A DNA stretch of 5,090 nucleotides. Origin: CAYSDH01 sp964429805 (GTDB lineage: Bacteria; Bacteroidota; Bacteroidia; Flavobacteriales_D; JABDKJ01). A program made the translations under genes and the position numbers. Positions within the stretch are counted from its first letter, which is position 1. Each line of letters begins with the position of its first letter. The notes beneath the pieces were generated by a model. It did no database searches. It had not been told where the DNA came from and worked only from the letters and a program-made list of their open reading frames with translations. Of this stretch, positions 1 to 5,090 are shown in pieces. Location of the stretch: contig CAYSDH010000126.1 of NCBI GenBank assembly GCA_964429805.1, forward strand, positions 1-5,090, in the 5' to 3' direction.

Positions 1-104
1 CCCAGAAACCACGGCTTGACCCCTTCATCCGCATCGACTATCTTTACGGGGCCTTCAGAATACTAAATATGGGGGTGTGGACTCACACATTACTACCTAC
101 TTAA
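1..104 (+). CDS. Possible 3' end of an upstream gene (partial, unresolved)
   Basis: Reading from position 3 gives 33 open codons ending in TAA at 102-104. The peptide contains the stretch RLDPFIRIDYLYGAF, with a hydrophobic/aromatic alternation that could be the last strand of a larger protein. I do not recognise a family. Another + frame is also open from position 1 to a TAA at 64-66, but its peptide is Ser/Thr/Pro-rich and less protein-like. The complementary strand also has a short open stretch over 1-63 without a usable start. The segment is too short to choose with confidence; frame 3 is only the best of the alternatives, and the region may be non-coding. Confidence 0.22.
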   Translation, partial: QKPRLDPFIRIDYLYGAFRILNMGVWTHTLLPT

Positions 105-172
105 GAGCCCCTCTACACACTAGGAAACACACACAAGAAAACACACACTTTTTATGCAATCGCAACTAGCGC
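105..172 (+). promoter_or_regulatory. A/C-rich, G-poor leader upstream of the protease gene
   Basis: The stretch holds repeated ACAC units (for example at 113-118, 127-134 and 140-147) and very few G bases, then a T5 run at 149-153. Such sequence folds poorly. Bacteroidota usually start translation without Shine-Dalgarno pairing and favour unstructured, A-rich leaders, so this is probably the 5' untranslated leader of the gene starting at 173. No convincing Bacteroidota promoter (TTTG / TAnnTTTG) could be placed here or just upstream. The role is inferred from composition and position only. Confidence 0.35.
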
Positions 173-1768
173 ATGCGCCATCTGACCATATCGCTGGTCC
201 TCATGACCATGGTGTGTATTTCTCTGCATTGTCACGGACAAGACTTTCTTGGTTCTGACTCATGGCATGGAAATGACCTTCATTCTGCGCACCCCAACAT
301 CAGCACATATCAGTGCCCTGAAGTAGATCTGGCAAAACTGAAAGAAGAAGACGAGATTATTGACGCGCATTCAAGCACGGGTTATCGTTTTGGTGCAGAG
401 CAGAAGGTTGACATCAACTTCTTTGACTTAGCACGTACAGTTGATCAAGGGCACACATGGCAGCTGATTATCACGTGTCCTTCAGCACTGGGGGTTTCGC
501 TTCAATGCTCAGCACTAAGTATGTCGAGTGGAGATGAGATTAAAGTCAGCTCTTTGGCCGATACTAGAGATGTGCAAATACTGCAGGCATCAGCGCACAA
601 TGACCACTGGGCCACCAGACAGTTTAAAGGCGAGGGTATTCTTATCGAATTTCACAAACATGCTGTAAGCTCTTCTCCTTCTCTCGTCATTTCTAACGTC
701 ATTCATGGCTACCGTCCGCTCATCAACAAATGGGAAAAAACTGAATTTGGACAATCTTCGGCCTGCCATGTGGATGTCAACTGCCACGACAGCCAACGAT
801 GGTCAAATGAGAAACGCAGCGTAGCACTTATCGTGAGTGGAGGCTCGGCCATTTGCTCAGGCGCGCTCATAAACAACACTGAGAATGACGGCCAACCCTT
901 GTTTCTCACCGCCAATCACTGTCTGGGTAATTTTAATTCTTGGGTGTTTTACTTCGGACATGAATCAGAAGAATGTGTAGACCTTGCCGAGGCCGATCAG
1001 TTTCAAATCTCGGGTTGCCACTCGATTGCTGAAGACACACAAGCAGACTTAAGATTACTAGAGTTGCACCAACCGATACCCCGCAACAAAAACGTCTACT
1101 TCTCAGGTTGGAAGGTTGGAACGCATTACGCAAAGTCTGCCATTGGGATACACCACCCGTTGGGCGATTTTAAAAAAATCTGTTTTGAAGATGACTCTAT
1201 TCACCGTGTAAAGTTTGGCGAAGAAGACCTGGCCGATGAGGGCGAGTTTTGGCACGTCCCTGCCTTTGATAGACAGACCATGGTTGAAATCGTCTCCTCA
1301 GGTTCTCCCCTTTTCGAAAACGGAAAAATTATTGGCGTGATGAGCCATAGTAGCTCCCCAAATGTCTGTGGCAACGAGGCGTTTTATGGCGCGCTCGATC
1401 ATGCATGGCCTGAGTTTGAAAAATTTCTAAACCCCAATAATTCAGACCAACTTGAGACAAATGGATTTGAGCAAAGCGCAGTACAGTTAGAATTAGTCTC
1501 AAAGCCTCATATCAATCAGAGCATTCATGTATGGCCTAATCCAAGTCGAGACCTGTGCAGCATCGCTATGAGATTAGAAAGAGAGACGACAGTTAATCTG
1601 TCTATTCTCAACCTCAACGGCAGCGAAGTGATGAGCGAATCGAGATTGGCCTCAGCTGGAGATTCGATTTTAAGCCTGAACACATCTGCGCTTGTCCAGG
1701 GAATGTACGTGCTAAAAGTGCAGCGCGATGACGGATACTATTCGTCAAAACTCTTGACTATCGAATAG
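173..1768 (+). CDS. Secreted lysyl-endopeptidase-like serine protease with T9SS sorting domain
   Basis: The product is a 531-residue exported trypsin-fold (S1) protease homologue. Residues 1-23 form a signal peptide (Arg2, hydrophobic core, probable cleavage near HGQ). Residues about 60-182 look like the beta-rich propeptide of lysyl endopeptidases. The catalytic domain runs from about 193 to 418. The triad is His249 (TANHC), Asp292 (ADLRLLEL) and Ser376 (SSGSPLF), and the family motif GIHHPLGDFKK lies at 325-335. Cysteines 198, 204, 228, 250, 268 and 399 match in order and spacing the three disulfides known in Achromobacter protease I. Residues about 450-531 are a T9SS type A domain (WPNPSRD, then QGMYVLKV, ending SKLLTIE). 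Oddities are Ile373-Val374 where relatives have Gly-Gly before the nucleophile, and no Asp at the usual S1 position near 403. The start at 173 is chosen because an in-frame TAG at 167-169 blocks extension and the signal peptide begins there. The family call is firm; activity and Lys specificity are uncertain. Confidence 0.9.
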   Translation: MRHLTISLVLMTMVCISLHCHGQDFLGSDSWHGNDLHSAHPNISTYQCPEVDLAKLKEEDEIIDAHSSTGYRFGAEQKVDINFFDLARTVDQGHTWQLIITCPSALGVSLQCSALSMSSGDEIKVSSLADTRDVQILQASAHNDHWATRQFKGEGILIEFHKHAVSSSPSLVISNVIHGYRPLINKWEKTEFGQSSACHVDVNCHDSQRWSNEKRSVALIVSGGSAICSGALINNTENDGQPLFLTANHCLGNFNSWVFYFGHESEECVDLAEADQFQISGCHSIAEDTQADLRLLELHQPIPRNKNVYFSGWKVGTHYAKSAIGIHHPLGDFKKICFEDDSIHRVKFGEEDLADEGEFWHVPAFDRQTMVEIVSSGSPLFENGKIIGVMSHSSSPNVCGNEAFYGALDHAWPEFEKFLNPNNSDQLETNGFEQSAVQLELVSKPHINQSIHVWPNPSRDLCSIAMRLERETTVNLSILNLNGSEVMSESRLASAGDSILSLNTSALVQGMYVLKVQRDDGYYSSKLLTIE

Positions 1769-1820
1769 AGCAGAATATTTAAGTTATTCGTACCTTCAGA
1801 AGAATCATCTTATACTTTTT

Positions 1821-4280
1821 ATGAAGCTCACGACTAGCACACTCGCACTTCTTCCATTTTTATTTCTTTCCTCTACCATTCTACAGGCCCAGATTATAGA
1901 GGGTGTGCCAGACGAAAACAATCTCATGTTTTCGGTCAACACGGTGCCTTGCGGTGGCTTGTCAGATGAAGTCACATTTGACTTCCCGCAGAACTTTCCA
2001 GAACTAACGTTTACGGTATTTGCTGGCGCTATGTGCGACCAAGGCGGGGGCAATATTGACCCTGGTTACCTCCACATACAACTCATATCTGCACAAGATG
2101 CAATTCTGGCTGGTGAGAATATTGACATTCAAGGGTCAGGTGGAAACCCATTAACCATCAACGCCATTTCTGCCTTTGATTTTGGTGATGTCATAGGCCC
2201 TAATACAAATTTCAACGAGGGTATCGAACTGTATAACGATGGCTGGGTTACCGACCCAGGAGACTTCTATACGCCAGCAACAATGTCAGGCGGTTATTAT
2301 GCGTACGAGTTTCAGACTAGATACATAGGCTTTAGCCTCCTTGATTTTAATAATGATGTACATTACGGTTACGTATCAGCCCTCATGACTGGTGATGGTG
2401 CCTCATTATTCCAAGTCACTTTTGGTAATGCCTACATAGAATCACTGCCAGACACCGAAATCTTAATAGGAGATACAATAGGAGGCAATTTTGATTACAA
2501 CATAACGGGAGCTGTATTCTTAGATGACAATGCCAATGGAGAGCTAGATATGGGCGAGTCCATTGTCAACCCAAGCCCGCTGACTGTCAATGGTACCCCG
2601 ACATGGATGGCCGCTTCTGGACCAAACGGTTATAATGTGTACGTCAGCAACCCAATGGTGAGTATATCTTCTGACCACGACATCGACTTATGGACGGTAA
2701 GCTCAACTCCTGAAGTGCATGAACTACAATTCTCGTCTAGTCACACCGACACCACCGACATAAACTTTGGACTGATACCAAACGGAGTTCAAGAAGCAGT
2801 CTATGGCACGGCCACGCTGCAAACTGCTCGCTGCGGCTGGGAGAGAACGCACAGCCTGAGCGTGATTAATCAAGGTAATGTAACTAGTGACGGAGTGCTG
2901 GCCTATACACCCGACTCACTGTTTTCATTTATCAGCAGCTCAGTAGCTGCCGACTCGATAGTTGACGGTACATATTACTTCGGTTATTCTATTATGCCGT
3001 TTGAGCATCTCTCTATCGATCTCCAGCTCTTGGTTCCTGATTTCAATTTTACGGGCACTGCCGTTTCACATGATTTGGAGTTGATAGACTCGAGTGGCGA
3101 GACAGTGCAAAGTCAATATTATGAGCAAGTGGTCATCTGCTCTTATGACCCTAACAACAAGTTGGCTCAAGTCGGATGGACGGAAGAGGGTTATGTGCTT
3201 GAAGGCACTACGCTTGAGTACGTCATAAATTTTCAGAACACCGGAACAGACACCGCCTTTGTAGTCATTATAGAAGATCCGCTCATTAGCGCTTTAGACA
3301 CCTCAAGCATCAATGTGCTTGACTGGTCTCATCCCTTTACCATGAGTCTGGATACCAACTCGGTATTGACTTTTGTTTTTGACAATGTGTTTTTGCCAGA
3401 TAGTGCCACTGACAATGAGGGCAGTCAAGGCTTTGTCAGTTTCTCAATCGATTTTGAAGAAGGCCTAGAAGATGGATTCCTTTTGGAGAATAGAGCCCGA
3501 ATTTTCTTTGATGAGAACTTACCAATTCAGACAAATACAGCAACAAATATTCTGTACTCATGCGATGAGTTGTCCGCCATGACAAGTCCAAATGTGGTTT
3601 GCTCGGGCGACTCACTGTTTGTTGTTTCGCTTGCCGACTTGGTGGAAGACTACACATGGGTGCTAGACGGTGACACGCTGAGTGACGCAGACAACACCTT
3701 GGAGTTTGTGCCCATAGACGGTGGCGAGTATGAAGTAGTGCTTATAACAGAGAACTTTTTATGCGGAGATGCAGACACGCTGAGCTTTGTTGTTGAAGAA
3801 TTAGATGATGTGATAATAGTCTTTGACGGAGACTCAGTCTACGTGCAAAACCCCGTGCCTTTTGCTGGATATGTCTGGTACATAGATGGCGTGTTGGCGC
3901 AGAATGCGGGTGGAACCGTACTCTACGATGTAATGTCAACCCCCGGAACATACAGCGCAGAAGCGGTGACTTTTACAGGCTGCATGTCCAGTAGTAACGA
4001 AGTACTGGTGGTGGTTGATCTAGATGAATTTTCAGCCATAGAATGGAGCATCTCGCCTAATCCGATGAGGGAGTTTTTGAGCATTCGAATAGAAGATGAA
4101 AAATTCGGTCCGTTAACCGTATCAATCATTGATGCGACTGGAAAAACGGTGAAAGAAGAAGAACTCGTTGGTCCCCGTCATGAGCTGTCTAGGAATGGAA
4201 TCAAGGCAGGAATGTATACTGTGATACTCCGAACGACAGAGGCCAAAACGATTGCTTCAAAGTCGCTCATCATTGAGTAG
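1821..4280 (+). CDS. Large secreted multidomain protein (DUF7619-like, Ig-like) with T9SS sorting domain
   Basis: The 819-residue product has a Sec signal peptide (Lys2, hydrophobic core 8-20, cleavage near LQAQ at 21-24). Residues about 25-220 form a beta-rich module. Its end (IGFSLLDF, HYGYV, then an AYIESLPDTEILIGD stretch) resembles a motif common in secreted bacterial proteins: 'GF+F, HYGW, AYE, PG, I-GD'. Residues 226-247 carry a VFLDDNANGELDMGE segment, like the start of an SdrD B-type or EF-hand-like calcium-binding repeat. After a beta domain at about 320-438 comes a clear DUF7619-type domain (about 440-578: SYDPNNK, INFQNTGTDTAF, LPDSATDNE, ENRARIFFDENLPIQTNT). Two Ig/PKD-like segments follow (about 581-660 and 661-733). 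A T9SS type A domain closes the protein (SPNP at 745-748, KAGMYTVIL at 796-804, end SKSLIIE). No catalytic motif is seen, so a surface or extracellular structural/adhesive role is inferred. It starts 52 bases after the protease stop with no terminator between, so co-transcription is likely. Confidence 0.88.
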   Translation: MKLTTSTLALLPFLFLSSTILQAQIIEGVPDENNLMFSVNTVPCGGLSDEVTFDFPQNFPELTFTVFAGAMCDQGGGNIDPGYLHIQLISAQDAILAGENIDIQGSGGNPLTINAISAFDFGDVIGPNTNFNEGIELYNDGWVTDPGDFYTPATMSGGYYAYEFQTRYIGFSLLDFNNDVHYGYVSALMTGDGASLFQVTFGNAYIESLPDTEILIGDTIGGNFDYNITGAVFLDDNANGELDMGESIVNPSPLTVNGTPTWMAASGPNGYNVYVSNPMVSISSDHDIDLWTVSSTPEVHELQFSSSHTDTTDINFGLIPNGVQEAVYGTATLQTARCGWERTHSLSVINQGNVTSDGVLAYTPDSLFSFISSSVAADSIVDGTYYFGYSIMPFEHLSIDLQLLVPDFNFTGTAVSHDLELIDSSGETVQSQYYEQVVICSYDPNNKLAQVGWTEEGYVLEGTTLEYVINFQNTGTDTAFVVIIEDPLISALDTSSINVLDWSHPFTMSLDTNSVLTFVFDNVFLPDSATDNEGSQGFVSFSIDFEEGLEDGFLLENRARIFFDENLPIQTNTATNILYSCDELSAMTSPNVVCSGDSLFVVSLADLVEDYTWVLDGDTLSDADNTLEFVPIDGGEYEVVLITENFLCGDADTLSFVVEELDDVIIVFDGDSVYVQNPVPFAGYVWYIDGVLAQNAGGTVLYDVMSTPGTYSAEAVTFTGCMSSSNEVLVVVDLDEFSAIEWSISPNPMREFLSIRIEDEKFGPLTVSIIDATGKTVKEEELVGPRHELSRNGIKAGMYTVILRTTEAKTIASKSLIIE

Positions 4281-4328
4281 AAGGCTGAGTTCTTTGTATT
4301 TTGAGCATTCAACTTAAAACCCATAACT

Positions 4329-4739
4329 ATGAATGACTCATACTCAGACGGACCTCCTATAGGCGTCATGATTTTCGCATTGGCTATTATCGTATTAATC
4401 TTCGCTTCAATGTGGAAGGTTTTTGTCAAAGCTGGCAAACCAGGTTGGGCGGCTCTCATACCTTTTTATAATATATACACGCTTACCAAGATTGTTGGTA
4501 AACCAGGTTGGTGGACACTCCTTTTCTTGTTTGTTCCATTCATGAACATTTGGCTCTATAATCTCACTGCCAAGAGCTTTGGAAAAACGGAGGCATTTAC
4601 TGTTGGGCTTGTTCTACTCGGCATTGTGTTCTGGCCTATTCTTGGTTTTGGAGACGCACGTTACCTAGGCCCTTCGGCACAAGAGGCGGGAGGACTTCAA
4701 CCAGCTACTGACCTAGGAGATGGTATACTAGACTCCTAG
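4329..4739 (+). CDS. Small DUF5684-type integral membrane protein
   Basis: The 136-residue product has hydrophobic segments at about 11-29, 62-79 and 88-106, with a shorter one at 41-51, so it should sit in the inner membrane. The pattern is KAGKPGW (34-40), LIPFYNIY (43-50), IVGKPGWW (55-62), AKSFGKTEAF (81-90) and WPILGFGDARY (102-112). I recognise this as the DUF5684 family, whose members in Bacteroidota are small membrane proteins and whose segment is also seen near signal peptidase I-like proteins. No catalytic Ser/Lys of a peptidase is present, so function is unknown. The tail 113-136 is hydrophilic and acidic and probably not part of the conserved domain. The start ATG follows an A-rich stretch without a Shine-Dalgarno sequence and lies 48 bases after the previous stop. 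A terminator follows 27 bases after the stop, making this the likely last gene of the unit. Confidence 0.85.
   Translation: MNDSYSDGPPIGVMIFALAIIVLIFASMWKVFVKAGKPGWAALIPFYNIYTLTKIVGKPGWWTLLFLFVPFMNIWLYNLTAKSFGKTEAFTVGLVLLGIVFWPILGFGDARYLGPSAQEAGGLQPATDLGDGILDS
4437..4511 (+). repeat. Short direct repeat encoding the duplicated GKPGW motif
   Basis: The 12-base word AAACCAGGTTGG occurs at 4437-4448 and again at 4500-4511, exactly 63 bases (21 codons) apart and in the same frame. Both copies encode the KPGW part of the two GKPGW motifs of the membrane protein. The spacing and protein context suggest an old internal duplication or two equivalent loop motifs rather than a mobile or regulatory repeat. 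Confidence 0.6.
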
Positions 4740-4766
4740 TCTATTTTCACAAAAATTAATTGTTTT

Positions 4767-4800
4767 ACGATACCGGCCGAGAGCCGGTATCGTTGTTTTA
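4767..4800 (+). terminator. Rho-independent-type terminator after the membrane protein gene
   Basis: ACGATACCGGC at 4767-4777 pairs perfectly with GCCGGTATCGT at 4783-4793. This gives an 11-base stem with a 5-base loop (CGAGA), followed by the T-rich TGTTTTA at 4794-4800. The tract is interrupted by a G and an A, so it is less than ideal, but the stem is long and GC-rich at its top. It sits 27 bases after the stop at 4739 and 33 bases before the next start. It would end the unit of the three upstream genes and separate it from HMG-CoA reductase. Confidence 0.85.
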
Positions 4801-4832
4801 ATGGTCTTAACTTTACAGCGTAATACAGGAAC

Positions 4833-5090
4833 ATGGAAAAACAAGTCAAAGGATTTTCTAAGCTCTCGAAAGAGGCAAAAATAGAGTGGCTCTTGGAGCA
4901 TTATTTTGGAGGTGATGAGTCAAAGCTCAGTTTTCTAAAAAGCTATTGGCACAGTGATGGCAAAAAGCAAAAACTTCATGACGAGTTTATAGAAAACACG
5001 CTTTCCAATTATTACATGCCCTTTGGTGTGGCTCCTAATTTTCTGATCAACGGCAAAGACTACTGTATACCTTTTGCCATTGAAGAAAGT
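4833..5090 (+). CDS. Class II (degradative-type) hydroxymethylglutaryl-CoA reductase, N-terminal part, runs off the window
   Basis: The first 86 codons are visible and open to the window edge. The peptide has the class II HMG-CoA reductase N-terminus: GFSKLSKEAKIEWL (7-20), then ENTLSNYYMPFGVAPNF (54-70), LINGKDY (71-77) and PFAIEES (80-86). The family has the pattern EN, P-GVA-NF-ING-Y-P-A-EE-SVVAA here. Glu84 or Glu85 should be the catalytic glutamate equivalent to Glu83 of the Pseudomonas mevalonii enzyme. The enzyme interconverts HMG-CoA and mevalonate; in Flavobacteriia it is expected to work in the synthetic direction for isoprenoids despite the 'degradative' name. It acts in the cytoplasm. 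The ATG at 4833 is chosen because the family N-terminus begins a few residues later. An AGGA lies only two bases before the ATG, too close for normal Shine-Dalgarno pairing. The full protein is usually about 430 residues, so about four-fifths lies outside. Confidence 0.9.
   Translation, partial: MEKQVKGFSKLSKEAKIEWLLEHYFGGDESKLSFLKSYWHSDGKKQKLHDEFIENTLSNYYMPFGVAPNFLINGKDYCIPFAIEES

Noticed and set aside
1..66. A minus-strand open stretch over 1-63 and a + frame open from 1 to 66 as real gene ends.
   Set aside because: The minus stretch has a stop at its upstream end and no usable start. The + frame peptide is short and low in typical coding character. Both are too short to support.
173..241. 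Protease N-terminus as a lipoprotein signal (Cys15 or Cys20).
   Set aside because: Neither cysteine is preceded by a lipobox. The sequence fits ordinary signal peptidase I cleavage near residues 22-23, and the C-terminal T9SS domain fits a non-lipoprotein cargo.
154..252. Earlier ATG at 154 as a start for the protease or a leader peptide.
   Set aside because: It is not in frame with the protease, its peptide is not signal-like, and it runs into a TGA at about 259. The protease frame itself has a TAG at 167-169.
590..1133. Minus-strand open frames of 66-68 codons inside the protease gene (590-796, 709-915, 933-1133).
   Set aside because: They lie opposite a well-supported gene, have no recognisable domains, and are Arg- and Ser-rich as expected for antisense shadows.
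4297..4303. TATTTTG between the multidomain and membrane protein genes as a -7 promoter box.
   Set aside because: It is one base short of TAnnTTTG, and the nearby TTTG is adjacent rather than about 19 bases upstream. Co-transcription explains the layout better.
3436..4459. Minus-strand open frames opposite the multidomain and membrane protein genes (3436-3657, 3742-3951, 3923-4129, 4178-4459).
   Set aside because: They overlap clear coding sequence on the other strand, and one spans the junction of two genes. Their peptides match no family pattern I know.
4827..4830. AGGA before the HMG-CoA reductase ATG as a Shine-Dalgarno sequence.
   Set aside because: Only two bases separate it from the ATG, which is too close, and the lineage rarely uses such pairing.

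Overview
The window looks like chromosomal DNA from a marine-type member of the Bacteroidota, probably order Flavobacteriales (a Cryomorphaceae-like lineage would fit, but rank below order is a guess). Three things point there. Two secreted proteins end in type IX secretion system (T9SS) type A sorting domains. No start codon has a well-placed Shine-Dalgarno sequence. A class II HMG-CoA reductase gene, which feeds the mevalonate pathway in Flavobacteriia, enters at the right edge. All supported genes are on the + strand.

Layout: positions 1-104 may hold the last codons of an upstream gene, unresolved. Positions 105-172 are an A/C-rich, G-poor leader. Positions 173-1768 encode a secreted lysyl-endopeptidase-like serine protease (S1 family) with a T9SS C-terminal domain. 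After a 52-base gap, 1821-4280 encodes a large secreted multidomain protein of adhesin-like architecture, also with a T9SS domain. After a 48-base gap, 4329-4739 encodes a small DUF5684-type membrane protein. A strong hairpin terminator at 4767-4800 closes this group. The next gene (4833 to beyond the window end) is the N-terminal part of HMG-CoA reductase.

The first three genes are close together with no visible terminator between them, so they may be one transcription unit. The protease and the multidomain protein would both cross the inner membrane by Sec and the outer membrane by T9SS, and be released or anchored at the surface. The membrane protein has no evident functional tie to them. 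HMG-CoA reductase is a separate housekeeping function (isoprenoid synthesis).

I see no CRISPR array, RNA gene, insertion sequence or clear new system. The most interesting point is in the protease. Its triad and six disulfide cysteines are kept, but the two glycines before the nucleophile serine, one of which builds the oxyanion hole, are replaced by Ile-Val, and the usual S1-pocket Asp position is altered. This suggests changed or lost activity.
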